NCBI GenBank assembly: GCA_900239685.1
Contig: OENT01000067.1
Coordinates: 62,001-126,000, forward strand
DNA length: 64,000 nt
Source of the DNA: Rotaria macrura
Lineage: Eukaryota > Rotifera > Eurotatoria > Philodinida > Philodinidae
Direction: 5' to 3'
The first letter of the stretch is position 1. Every line of letters starts with the position of its first letter. The notes beneath the pieces were generated by a model. The model was not told the DNA's origin. It worked only from the letters and a program-made list of their open reading frames with translations, and ran no database searches. The position numbers and the translations under genes are program-made. Below, one piece after another: positions 52,763 through 64,000 of the stretch.

Positions 52763-54693
52763 ATGACAAAATTTGAAGATCTTCCAAATGAAGTTATGTA
52801 TGAAATAATCGATTGTCTTGATGTTTGTCATGCATTTGAAGCTTTTTTTAACTTAAATACGCGTTTTCAATATTTACTAATCAATAGTCCATTACTTCTT
52901 AAAATCGATTTTTCATGCATGTCAAAAATCAATTTTCAATACTGCTGTACATACGTATTAAAACCGAATATACATCGTATAATATCAATACATCTGACGA
53001 ATCCGCTTGCGATTGATTTGTTCTTATCATCATTTTATTTTGATGCATCCTTCATTCAATTAGAATCTCTTATATTTACTCAAATTAATTTTAAAAAGCT
53101 CGAACCCATTCTAACGGTTTTATCATCACTGCCTCGTCTCTATTCTCTTACTATTAATAATAATATTGAAGTATGTGATTCAAGTGAAGTCTATCGTCTT
53201 ATATTTCGTTTGCCAGTGTTAAAATATTGTATCGTATCGCCGAAATTCTATGGCGGATGTCTATCATTATGTGCCGCAAAGAATGAAAGAAGTTCTATTG
53301 AATATTTTAGTGTTAATCGTCATTGTTCCTTGAATCAATTTATATCACTTATTTCATATACACCTAAACTTAGTCATTTGTCTAGTCTTTCTATTAGTGA
53401 AACGTCGAACAATAGAATGAACAATCTAACGATGACATATCCTACATTAACGCATGTTTCTTTAAAATTATGGCGCATGTCATTCGATAGTTTTAAAATC
53501 CTCTGTTCAAAATTATTCTACCACCTTGAAGTTTTAAGCATTTGTACGAGAGCAGATGACCATTATTTAATGGCTGATCGATGGCAACATTTGATTTTTA
53601 ATCATATACCTAATTTACGTACATTCGATTTTCAACATTATTGGGAACCGTTGGATGACAATAACACGGAACAGCGTACCTATCATACATTGATTGATCG
53701 TTTTACGTCATCATTTTGGATCGATAGAAAATGGTTCTTTGCACATCAACATTTTTCACGGCGAGGTATTCGTGATGCTGTTTTCTATTCGACGCATCCG
53801 TACAGGTAAATTTTGAATAATTTCTCTTCTATCATTAATATTGTTGTTTGTTTGTTAAAAGGCGAAGTCTTTACGAATTACATGAGCGTGCGCATAGTGA
53901 TGCGTGTCCACGCCGGGATGAAGGCAAAAATTTAGCTCGCCGTGTTAACATTGATGATTATCGTGCAGCTACTAATTGTTCTCTTCTATTTCCGTGTGCT
54001 ACTGAACTCTCTCTCTGGGGCAAAGGTGCTCGTGGCAATTTTTCATTTATTGCTGATCTAAGTCATATGTTTCATTTTTCAAAACTAACACATTTCAGTG
54101 TTCAATGTCCAGACTTTGGTCTAACTCAATTGATTGAGCTCTTAAATCATTTGCCCAGTGTGCATTCCTTGACACTCTATGCAAGTACATCTTATTTATC
54201 GAATGAACAAAGTCAACCTTTGCCTTGTGTATCAAATACAAATCGAATAACGAACGTAACAATTCGTGGTCGATGTACAATACAACAGATTCATCTATTG
54301 ATGAATCTTTGTCCACATGTCAAATGTCTTGAAATTGAAATCGACGATGATCAACTTGAATCAATCGTTCGATTTCTACTGTTGGAAAAAACGAGTAATA
54401 TGCAATCAGATGCTTTAAAAGGAAAAGCTTTATTTTTAAAAGAGATCGATTCGTTACACAGAAGAATTTTTGATTTATTTTCACGTCCACAAAGCAAAAA
54501 AGTTACAACGTCAGATAATTCATCTAGTTTAACTCTAAATCAACATTCTTCCAATAATAATCTTTTTTCATTATGCTTTTTCAATCCGAAACCAGGAATG
54601 GAACAAAAACTCCAACGTATGATTAGCCGAGAAAAATTACTTATTGATTATTCCATCGCATCGGTATTCAATTACTTGTATTTATGGTGGTAG
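52763..54693 (+). CDS. F-box protein with leucine-rich-like repeats, 624 aa
   Basis: Two exons: 52763-53805 and 53862-54693, with one 56-bp intron (GTAAAT...TAAAAG). The N-terminus is an F-box (residues about 3-50: FEDLPNEVMYEIIDCLDVCH, then AFFNLNTRFQYLL). This is the Skp1-binding motif of SCF ubiquitin ligases. The rest shows irregular leucine-rich spacing (LESLIFTQINF, LPRLYSLTINN, YPTLTHVSLKLWRMSF, LEVLSICTR), consistent with a curved substrate-recognition domain. After the intron the frame continues RRSLYELHERAH, and further repeats follow (FSKLTHFSVQCPDFGL, LPSVHSLTLYA, CPHVKCLEIEIDD). Proteins with this start are abundant in bdelloid rotifer genomes, as far as I recall. The substrate is unknown. 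An AG (52752-52753) lies 9 bp before the ATG. Confidence 0.85.
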
Positions 54694-56595
54694 AACTGTG
54701 GAAATCTTTTTTTTAAAAAAAAAACAATTGTTCTTCTGCGTCCATAATAAATAAATTATTCATTTCATCATTGTGAATATTAGCATCAATCAATAAGTGT
54801 TTGTTTAAACTATACTGGAGATATTAATGAGTAGTAATATGCGCATGAAATGATTCATTTGTTTTTCGATTCAAAAATTTATTCTATCAGTTCTAATAAA
54901 TAGTACTTGATATCAGTACTGGTTAAACATTTCATTTATTGCTTACTCTATTAACTGTCGAGGAATAGGGATTGTTAACTTGAAAGAAGATATGAATACT
55001 AGTGTATACGAGAGGGAATAAACTTTGAACAACAATGATGTTAATGAAGTTTACGGTAAGAAATTTGTTGATCGTAGTAATAAGTTTTGTTTTCTATTTG
55101 GCAATTGTCATTCATTGTCGATAGATCCGTCACTGTTTTTAATAACCGTAATCATAAAAATCTTGATTTCTTATGAAGAGCATATAAGATAAGAGATTAG
55201 GACAAGTCACGTGACTGTTTTATAGCAGTCTTATAAAATTGAATTTCAAAATGACGATTTCAATTAATCTAGTAATTACTCAATCACAAATGAAGATAAT
55301 CTATCAAATGAGACATATGTAAATAGTGTTGAACATAGTTTTGCTTCTAGCACTAACATGATGTGATTTCTTTATGTTGGTTTTTCATTGCTCAATTGAA
55401 ACTTTTAAATATGATAGATATTTTATATTCATGTTTAGCGATGTTAAATAAAAGGATACCAAGAGTACTCGTAGTCACATTAGAAATGTCAATATTGATT
55501 ACGTCGAATGAATTGATAAATATATATTAAGGACACGTTCATTTTATGTTTATGGCTAGATTTATTTTTACTATGTTACTCTTTTCTTTGGACAGTCTCT
55601 TGCTTTTTTTTGATATCTGACATATATAAATGTTAGAATCCATGCAAGTAAAATATTTCATTCGAATCGAACAGAACCTTAAACACAACTGAATATATCA
55701 ACACTTGAGTACATACAATGAAATGAAGCTATTTTAAATTTCGATGAATTTTAAGTTAAATCTAGCAAACTGTAGAATTCGAATTTCATTCTTCTTATCA
55801 ACCTGCAATAAAGAAACAAAATAGAAAAGACTTTCAATGGTAATGTGTAAAGTTTTAGAACAGCAAAATGTTGAAATCGATGTTTTCCACATAATGAGAA
55901 ATTTTCTGTCGACGAAGACAATATTCATTCGACTAAACAAGAATTTGACGTATGAAAAGTATCTCTTGTACGTTTAATTATTCTTTGTAGAATAAACACT
56001 TTTTGATCCATATGAGTTCGTTAGTCTGGAATGAAGACTAGCTGCAATTTAATTTGACAGTGAATTTCACCATCGATTCGAAAGCTATGCATGCAGCGAC
56101 TACAGGCTATAGAAATTAGTAATTTATCTTAGCTTATACTAGATTTTAACTTCATGATTTCATGAACACTTCCAAATGATATTATCCTTGTTCAAGCTAC
56201 TAAAATCTCGTTATTTCAATAAATGGTTTCCATATGATTATATAATACTCTCATAAAACCATTATTTGACTATTCTAATTCCCGTCATTTTAATTACTTT
56301 CTTTGTTTATCGACAAGCAATTCTATTCTATATTTTCTTTCATTATAATAGCATACTGATTCATTAGAAAAGTTGTGTACTTGATACTTTAACTAAATAC
56401 AATGAATGTAGCAGCTGTACTATGGACATATATATATACATATTTATATATGTAGAGAGAAAAATATTTATTTATTTATATGTTAAGGCTTATTATCCAG
56501 AGAAGAGATATTGTAATCATTGGAATGTGATTCATAAAAAATAAAAATTGACCAGAATAAAAATTGACTTGAAAAACGATCTGAATTCAATGACA
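54694..56595. other. Intergenic between convergent F-box and DDAH genes
   Basis: No supported gene. AT-rich, with an ATAT-rich patch near 56.43-56.48 kb. Confidence 0.6.
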
Positions 56596-57822
56596 TTATC
56601 TATCGATGCTATTATTTTCTTTTGGTCGATTAAATAGAAGACATCGACTCGATAGGACACAATCAATTTTGGCGAATTCACTATTAAATAATTCACCATG
56701 AGATATGGTTGGACCAAGTCGATTGGTTAAAATCTAATATAAATAATTCTTTTAAATCATCATTGTAAGACATATTCAATGATACATACTCGAATACTTT
56801 CTCCATATCGATGATCCATAGGTAAATGTAAAAGAGTTTCATTAATCCATAAACAATTTGCAGGTGGATCATCACAAAGTGTGATGGTTTTGTATGATTT
56901 GAATTCACTGTTTTCTTCCATTTGCTAAACATAAGAATAGATCATAGATAATATTCATCGTTTATTATTCATACACGAAGAAGATCTTTCGCTATTTCAG
57001 ATCTACCAATGGCCATAGTATCCGTAGCGACCATTGAAACAAAATTTTTCAAATGTGCACCTTTCTTTATCTAAACATTTTATTGCTAATATACATGTAT
57101 AATCAGATAAAAACAAATAAGAGACAATTACTCTCAGTAATGTTACCGGATATTCTGGAAATGCTGATGCTACTGCTTTAGCACCTGCCATGTTTGTAGT
57201 TTTCGATAAACCAACGAAAAATTCACGACCTATACTAAATAAGCAATTAGTATGATGTAGACAGAGTCCTATTACCAGTAAAAAGTACATCTCCTCCATC
57301 AATAGTTGCTAATGGATCTTTTATGTCGATTATACTCAGACCTTCTCGTCTAAGTATTGTTCGAATAATATCAATCTACAATGAACATTCTATTAGAATG
57401 GTTTCTCGAAGCCTATTAGTGTTGTTTACTTCTTTCAATCGTCCTGGTATGCCAGGTCGACACATAAGAGCAGTTCCATCACAGACCACTGCTGTATCCT
57501 CAACAAATACGCCTTCGGGTAATGACTCATCTGCTTGTAATTCGATAACATCTAAACCGAGTTTTCTAAAACAAAGACAAACATAATCAAGAATTACATA
57601 GCAGAGATGTTTTTCTTTTCTGTTGAAGTAAAAGATAACAAAAAAAGAAAATACTGGTACTAACCTTAATGTCGCAATATACTCTTGATGTTGTCTTCTT
57701 GCTCTTTCAACATTGATAATTTCTCGTATTTCTCGTTGGCATAAAGCTGCATCTTTTAAACTGGCTGCAACGCGACATACAATAGCTGACGTAAAATGAA
57801 AATCAAATGGATACGTTAGCAT
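56596..57822 (-). CDS. DDAH: Dimethylarginine dimethylaminohydrolase (DDAH), with an altered nucleophile position
   Basis: Seven exons: 57822-57665, 57565-57430, 57375-57276, 57229-57132, 57070-56975, 56924-56790 and 56733-56596, giving 286 aa, essentially the length of human DDAH1. Family text is clear throughout: ERARRQHQEYIATLRKLGLD, ADESLPEGVFVEDTAVVCDG, ATIDGGDVLFTGREFFVGLS, KTTNMAGAKAVA, GAHLKNFVSM (catalytic His about 170), PPANCLWIN. DDAH hydrolyses asymmetric dimethylarginine to citrulline and dimethylamine, relieving inhibition of nitric oxide synthase. Oddity: at the C-terminus KIDCVLSSRCLLFN aligns without gaps to KVDGLLTCCSVLIN as I recall human DDAH1, which puts Ser270 where the nucleophilic Cys274 should be; a Cys occurs two residues later. 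Activity is therefore doubtful. The gene starts only 103 bp after the RABGAP1 stop codon. Confidence 0.92.
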
Positions 57823-57925
57823 TATCTTAAAAACAAGAAAAAGAAAACGAAATATATAATTTTGTATACACAATTTTTTAATAAATAGACGGAACAAACG
57901 AAAAAAAAAACATGGAAATTTTCTT
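57823..57925 (-). promoter_or_regulatory. 103-bp intergenic spacer with acceptor-like site before the DDAH start
   Basis: Read on the minus strand, the spacer ends in a long pyrimidine tract, TTTTCTTTTTCTTGTTTTTA, followed by AG (57827-57826), then ATA and the ATG. It looks like a 3' splice site with no upstream donor of its own. That fits spliced-leader trans-splicing of a downstream cistron. An unannotated cis-spliced leader exon is the alternative. Confidence 0.4.
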
Positions 57926-60900
57926 TCAATTAATTTTTGTTCTATTGGCGGAATTAGCTGCTTCTTTAATTGTATTGACAGTCTTCGAAAGCCAGCTGAC
58001 AGTTGAATTTTGATTGTTCGACTGGATACTAGATATGGATATAGTATCAGACTCATTTGTTGTTACTCGTCGAAGTTGTCGTATTAATTCTTGATTTTCG
58101 CATAGAGCTTCTGTTAATGCTAATTTTTTTTCTGCTAGTTCAATTTCAACACGATTCAAACGATCAACAATAGCCGATGGAATAATCGATGATAGATCAT
58201 CATCGTTATTATCATCATTATTGTTACCATTATTATTCACAGTTTCTCGTTCAGGCGTTGAAACATTACTTGATGGAGACGAATAAATTAGTAATCGACA
58301 AGATTCACAACAAGTATTCTAAACCAATTTCAAAATAAATACGAAAAAAATCAAGTCATTGATTCAATAGATTTTTCAAAAGAAATATGCTTTCTTTTTC
58401 TATCTTACGTGAATGAATTCCATCTTTTGAACATATTTTTCTTTATGTTCATCTAATTGTGTATTTAATTGTGAACATATCTAAAATATGCATACGATGG
58501 ATGAAAATAAAAGTTTATATATAACATAAACTTAGTAATAAAGCTTCTACGTTCTTGCTACAATTAATTTTGAATCATGAAAATGAATACATTTTTCTAT
58601 AGCTTAGATTGTCAACGTTTGCAGCAATAAGTTAAATCGAGACCAATCCCTACTGAAGAATGCTCGAATAGATTCTGCAAGAGATTATGATTAGAAAAAC
58701 GGAAAGAACAGTGTGACTCGTTCTCATATTACTAGAATGATCAGCTTCAATTATATGCATGTGTATCGATCAAAATTGAATAGAATTTGAGCTCATGCAT
58801 TTTTTTCTCATAATGAATTCCAGTATGAGTAATTTGAATGTTAGTTTTCCTAACAAGTTTCTTAAAAACAAAAAAAAGCATCATACAGATAAATGAAGAT
58901 TTTCCAATAAAATGAAGGCATATTCGAGCATGAAATTTTGAATGTTTGTCCGAGGTTTGATTCATCGAATGAAATACCGCGACATTCATCTTAGATACTC
59001 TTTATTGCTTATTCTTTATGATTTTCGTCTTTCCGACAGTCTTCATCTCGATGACAAATTTCCAAAATCGAAAAATATAACTATATTAAACCGTTTCAAT
59101 CTCTAGAACGAACTATAATTCTTTGTCTATCTGTTGTTTACAAAAGATTGTACGTTGTTCATAATTGTTCGAAGAAGTGATCATTCTTTCGTTGCTAACA
59201 TGCTAATTAATTTTTTTTCGCGTTCTCTTCTAAATTCATACTTCGTAAGCAAACACTAGTGAGCATTTAACTTAAGTCTATGTTTTCTTTTTCGTTGAAG
59301 CTATTGAATTAGTCTCATACCATTTAAATTAATACATACGTGTTTATAATCATGAAGCATTTTCTGTGTTCGTTGAAGTTCATCACATGTATCTCTAAAA
59401 GCTTCTCGAATCTAAATTCAACAAACTGAATAAGAGTTAATCAATGTCATAAAATGTGATCTACATGTTCCAATTCTTCATTTAATCTAATTGCAAGTTC
59501 TTCATTCTGTCGAACTGTTGTTTTCGTCGCTTCTAATTCTCGATTCAAGTTAATAATTTGATCTTCTGCCTGAAATATTTCATTGAAGAAGAAAAATGAC
59601 AACTTTTGTTAATGAATAATAAATCTAACAAACTTCATGAAGATTTCCTTTAAGTTTAATACGATCATTAACTAATTCGAGTGCAAGCATTTCATTTTCG
59701 AATTCTGAACGCATACATGTCTCAGTTAAACGTTTGTTATCAGCCTTAAAAGAAGAATTATAATAAAGAAAATTTTAAATCGAACAAAAGTCAACCTCAA
59801 GACGTTGTACGGGCGTTTCTTTTTGTTCTTCTTCAGCACGACGAATTAAATATTCTTTTTCGTATCGTTTTAATTTTTTAACATTTATCTAAAAATGAAG
59901 AAAATTAAACACATATTACCAAATGTTCTATTGTGATAATACCTTCATTGAAGAAGCAGTTTGAATAAGTTCATCAGCATGATCTTCACAAAGATATTTT
60001 CTTGGTAGATTTACTCGAAAATATCTCATGACACCTTCGAAATCAAGTGATAATAAATCTTTTTGATTACACTAAAACAAATATATTTTATGTTTTATTA
60101 TAAAATTATCCATTCATTGTTTTGCTTCTTGAATATATATACTCAATTTTTTCAAGATTCTAAAAGACTCGAAGACAATAATTAGAATCATCGCGATCAG
60201 AATAAGTCATATAAAATAGCAAACAGAAACCTTGAATCTATGCCAACTCGTTAACATTCACCGACTTAGATAATATTACAATTTTCTATTTAGTTTTATA
60301 CAATTTACAAGAGAACTACTGTTTTTGCCATTGTAATGCCCTTTTAATTATCACAGCTGGGGCCTTTCATATGTCAGATTCATGGATATGCTAGTATACA
60401 ACATCAATCATGATAGAACTGTGCTTCTTGCATAAACAATAAACACATGGCTATTAAAAATGTGAGTAACTATCTGACATATAGTAGCTAGTTTTTGAAT
60501 AGTATACAATCGTTTTCATGATGAATAGCTTCAGGCATGCTAAATTTTGTATAAATAGTAAGACACAATTCCCATATCATGTTACTTCTAATAAATTATT
60601 CATTATTAGTTTAAATAAATTTCTATGGAAAGAATGCGTTAGTGTGTATAAGATTGATGCATGAAGAACTATGAAGATAAGAATATATTTTTTTTTCTAC
60701 AGATGTGTTCAATTTTGAAGAGAATCATAGTCAGATAAGAATGATGACGAAGAAAATTCTGAATCATAAAACTGACTAAGATAATAAATCTTGTGCTATC
60801 TTCATTCTATGTTCGAGTAAACTATTCAGTTAACGTGTATGCTGCTTCGTACAAGATAATCAACTTATATTTTTGAATTAATATACAATGTTGAAGTATT

Positions 60901-63900
60901 TTTCTTCATGTTTCTCCCTCATGAATATAAATGTATCATGGTTAATCGAGACTTAACGATTCAATGGTGCATGCGCAGCTTCACTAGGATAGCTGTTAAG
61001 GTTTGACATATAGTCATAAAAAATTCATGACAGAAATTTTTTTCCTGTTGGCAAAGAGGAAGGGCCATTAAGAAAGTAAATAATTTCCACTAGCATATCA
61101 TGTATTAATTTCTTACGAATGATAGAACATATCAACAAAGATAATTTTCTATTATTTACATGCAAAAATGCATTTTATGATAATAAAAGTTCAATTGACA
61201 TTAATAGATACCTTTAATAAAGCTAAAGCAACAGCAAATATTGCATTAAAACCCTAGAAGAAAATAAAATCAATAATTCTTCATTTTCGTTCATATTATC
61301 AATAAAACTAACTTCATATAAAAAAATATCCATTATACGAAAAACTAAATAAAGTGGAAACTTTGCTGTAAATAATGTTAAAAACCATTGTGAAGCAAAC
61401 ATATGACATTCTACTTTAAGATCATAAAAATGTGCGTTAATATCCGATAGATTTTCTTCAATTAAACAATTAAATTGATAAAATTTCATTTGAAGATTTT
61501 CAAAATTAGCTTTATACATTTCACGTAATAGATAACGTTCATCTTCCATTAATTTACATAATAACATAAATGCTTGTTCTTCAGGCATCTAGAAACGAGA
61601 AGACACAACAAAAAACAAGTGAATCATCTCTCTTACATAAGATCAATTTTAACATTACATGAATAAGTAAAGTTGCAATAACGAATGATAAACCTTGACA
61701 ATAACCAACTTCTTCATCTCGTACTGAATAAGCCTTTTAGTAACAATCATCAGAGAAAAGAATAACTTAACTATCATTTTGAAAACGTTTTTTTTTTAAT
61801 AATTTTTGACACCTACTCGACTTAATTTATACAACGCTTCTTGACCAAGTCCTCCTTGTTCTTTGAAATATTCATGCGCCGGAAATGTTCGATTGAGATC
61901 ATTAACAATAATTCTTTCACTTGCGGATTCTTTTGTCAACAATAAACGATATGTATTTATCATTTCAGTTTCATCTTCAACACTTCCAGCTAATAATTGC
62001 CAAACTTCACCACGTAATGCTTCTGGAATACCTTTTCGTACAAGTATTTGTAAGCCTTTTGGACGTTCAAAATAATTCTTTCTCCATTTATTTAATACAT
62101 CACTCCAATTACTAAGAATTTCTTCATCACAATCTTTACTGACATGGCCGAAGCCACTGACAATAGCATCATCATTATCATCGACACTGGTTGATGGAAC
62201 TCCTTTTGATAGTTTTACAATAAAGAACAAAGAAAAGAAGATTATGAATTTGTAATTTACTAGATGTTAATCGACAAAATTTCGCCCGTCGTTCAGCTTC
62301 AGATTTACTTTCCAATTGGACAACTTCATACGCTTCATCTTGATGAGAAATTTTCGATGACACCTTTAACAAACGAAACATATTCGTTTTTTTTCTTATC
62401 ACAAAATAAAATAAAAAGATAGAGATTTATCTTCTATTTACCTGCTTAAGAATCATATCGAATTCTTCAACAAAAGGTGTTACTTTTTTGAATGATGACC
62501 AAATTGTATCACTTATATCTTGTGATGTCATCTCGTTTGACTTATTTAATTCGCTTATACGAGCTTTAGCTTCAATTAAAAATCGAACTGGTTCAGATAT
62601 ACCACTGATTACGAGATCTAATCCAATTGTTAGGAAAATTCGTGCACCTAAAGAGAAATATTCAAAACATTTCATTTGAATTAAATCTTTTCCGATGGTG
62701 TTTCTTGAACATCTAACATTATGAACCGATGTATCATTGTAAGCTTCAAAGAATCCAAAACCTAGTAAGTATCACTGTTTGAAATAAAATGATTCAATCG
62801 TTACAGAAGAACGTTTTTAAAAGGACTAGTCGCACAAAACGAATAATTCAATTTTCACTAGAATATTTTTCTCGTCAATCTATAACATTCGTACAAAATA
62901 TTGTTCTATCACCTGGGAAATATTCAAATGATACGAATTTCTCGAATAGATCATAGCAAAGCATTTCTTACTACAGGCATTTTACAATATGCCTTCTCTC
63001 TTTCATATCTTAGTCAAGAAACTAATCCTTCCATCCATGATACAAATATTGCAGACTTTCAACGCTGGCAACATTATTATAGTCGTTAATATTGCCAATA
63101 CCTTTCGGTGTTTCTTCATTTAAATAGGTCAGATGTTTGAAAGCACGTGCCAGAGGATTCCAGTATCCACGAACAACATAATACCGATTATCCTCTGATT
63201 TTCCCATGGTTTCCTATATTTAATGAAAAGCAAGATTGATCGTGAAATTAAAAAAAATAATCTCTCCGTCGAAGAAAACAAACCAAATCAAGCAGTTGCA
63301 TGTCACTTGCCCGAACATTACGTCCTTGAGCAAGAAGTAAGCCAAAACATCTATGAAAGAGAATTTTCTGAACCATATTAAAAAAAAGACTTATTTGAGA
63401 TTTTCTAACCTTTCAATATTCAATGGTGATCCACGAATCTGTTGAAGAGTAACACTAAGATTTTTACGAATATTTTTTCGTAGATTAAATACGTCTTTCT
63501 CTGGTCTATAAAGATAGAACGAAGAACAAATTCATGCGATTCTTTTCGTCGTGTAAATATTACCGTGGTACTGAAGTTAGAACCACATTTCCTTTACTAT
63601 CTATGTTTTCTTCTTTAATATCAAAATAACAACGAAATTTCACAGCTCCATCAAATATTTGCTGATTATTAGATGATTGATTCGAATTCGATGATGTTTG
63701 TGTTTGCAGTTGTGCTACAGTTGCTTGAATAGCTTGACCGATCAATGATGTTGTCCGACGTGATATTGATGGTTGACTATGTGATGGTACACTTGTTCGA
63801 CGAAATGCATTCGAAAAACTCAATAAAATTCGATAAATCTATTAGAACATAAAATTTGTTATGGTTCATTCTGCAAGACAAAAGAAAATAAAATATTTAC

Positions 63901-64000
63901 AGCATCTTGATTTTCACATCGAAATATTTGACATTGATAAAGAACTTCATTTGGAATTTTTCCAGTTTGTTCATATGCCATTTTCGATGGACGTGATGCA
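57926..64000 (-). CDS. RABGAP1: RABGAP1/RABGAP1L-like Rab GTPase-activating protein, 5' end outside window
   Basis: Eighteen exons in the window: (64000)-63901, 63838-63564, 63505-63410, 63350-63284, 63213-63102, 62647-62442, 62363-62261, 62202-61817, 61733-61659, 61588-61313, 61253-61212, 60071-59943, 59888-59796, 59744-59634, 59569-59465, 59411-59340, 58480-58409 and 58318-57926. About 903 codons, all in phase. The visible part opens in the C-terminal helix of a PTB domain (IPNEVLYQCQIFRCENQDA), then the kinesin-like DUF3694 region (PEKDVFNLRKNIRKNLSVTL, SEPVRFLIEAK), then a TBC domain (IPEALRGEVWQLLAG to about FRVNLPRKY). The TBC arginine finger (NDLNRTFPAHEYF) and glutamine finger (GYCQG) are both intact, so GAP activity is expected. 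A coiled coil and the C-terminal VSWLSKTVNTIKEAANS follow, as in RABGAP1. Role: switching off Rab GTPases in endosomal and centrosome-associated traffic. Three introns are long (63101-62648, 61211-60072, 59339-58481). Confidence 0.93.
58481..59339 (-). other. Long intron of the RABGAP1-like gene (0.86 kb)
   Basis: Lies between the LHDYKH and ICSQLN codons. AT-rich. The 80-codon minus-strand ORF inside it has no splice link and reads as non-coding. Confidence 0.7.
60072..61211 (-). other. Long intron of the RABGAP1-like gene (1.14 kb)
   Basis: Lies between the FAVALALLK and CNQKDLLSLDF codons, within the TBC domain. No ORF, inverted repeat or other structure that I can support. Confidence 0.7.
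62648..63101 (-). other. Enlarged intron (454 bp) with an antisense open frame
   Basis: Intron between NEETPK and the RIFLTIGLD codons. On the plus strand, 62901-63089 is open for 62 codons, with natural-looking codon choice and a polar peptide ending FQRWQHYYSR. It may be a captured gene fragment. No start context or splice partners are evident. Confidence 0.4.

Noticed and set aside
57376-58056. 226-codon ORF as a single DDAH-containing exon
   Set aside because: It runs through intron 1 and the upstream spacer and overlaps the RABGAP1 3' end. The DDAH homology begins at the ATG at 57822.

Overview
The window looks like nuclear DNA of a small invertebrate. It is AT-rich, its genes are cut by many short GT-AG introns (mostly 45 to 95 bp), and every recognisable protein belongs to an animal family. 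Short introns, an F-box/leucine-rich protein of a kind common in bdelloid rotifers, and splice-acceptor-like sites just before several start codons suggest a rotifer, most likely a bdelloid. That placement is inference. All multi-exon models were assembled by hand from reading frame, splice sites and phase, so individual junctions need transcript support.

Layout. 1-11.4 kb: the tail of an unidentified coding exon at the left edge, then mostly gene-poor DNA with six small inverted-repeat or terminal-inverted-repeat elements (two GC-rich, one with TTAA flanks) and two possible small genes near 5.8-6.5 kb. 11.6-13.9 kb (-): an S9 dipeptidyl-peptidase-5-like serine peptidase with a membrane anchor. 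16.6-16.9 kb (+): a three-exon, 88-residue single-pass membrane protein too fragmented for a simple ORF search. 17.9-21.3 kb (-): an SLC17 (sialin/vesicular-transporter type) anion transporter. 22.4-24.5 kb (+): a TMEM184-type seven-helix membrane protein, followed in the same direction by ATRAID (25.0-25.7 kb). 30.4-31.6 kb (+): a PP2C/PPM1-type phosphatase. 32.1-34.3 kb (+): a second SLC17 transporter, paralogous to the first, with eight consecutive exons of the same length. 35.7-39.8 kb (-): an ANKMY1-like MORN/ankyrin/MYND protein. 44.9-45.6 kb (-): a small cysteine-rich membrane protein. 52.8-54.7 kb (+): an F-box protein. 56.6-57.8 kb (-): dimethylarginine dimethylaminohydrolase (DDAH). 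57.9 kb to the right edge (-): a RABGAP1-type Rab GTPase-activating protein whose 5' end lies outside the window.

The genes do not form one pathway. The membrane and trafficking theme (two SLC17 carriers, TMEM184, ATRAID, a Rab-GAP) is probably coincidental neighbourhood. The points most worth a second look are the inverted SLC17 pair with conserved exon architecture, the DDAH whose nucleophilic cysteine position reads as serine, the 103-bp RABGAP1-DDAH spacing with an acceptor site three bases before the DDAH start (possible spliced-leader trans-splicing), the uncatalogued small membrane protein, and the varied set of miniature transposon-like elements. I found no convincing new multi-gene system, CRISPR array, rRNA or tRNA gene.
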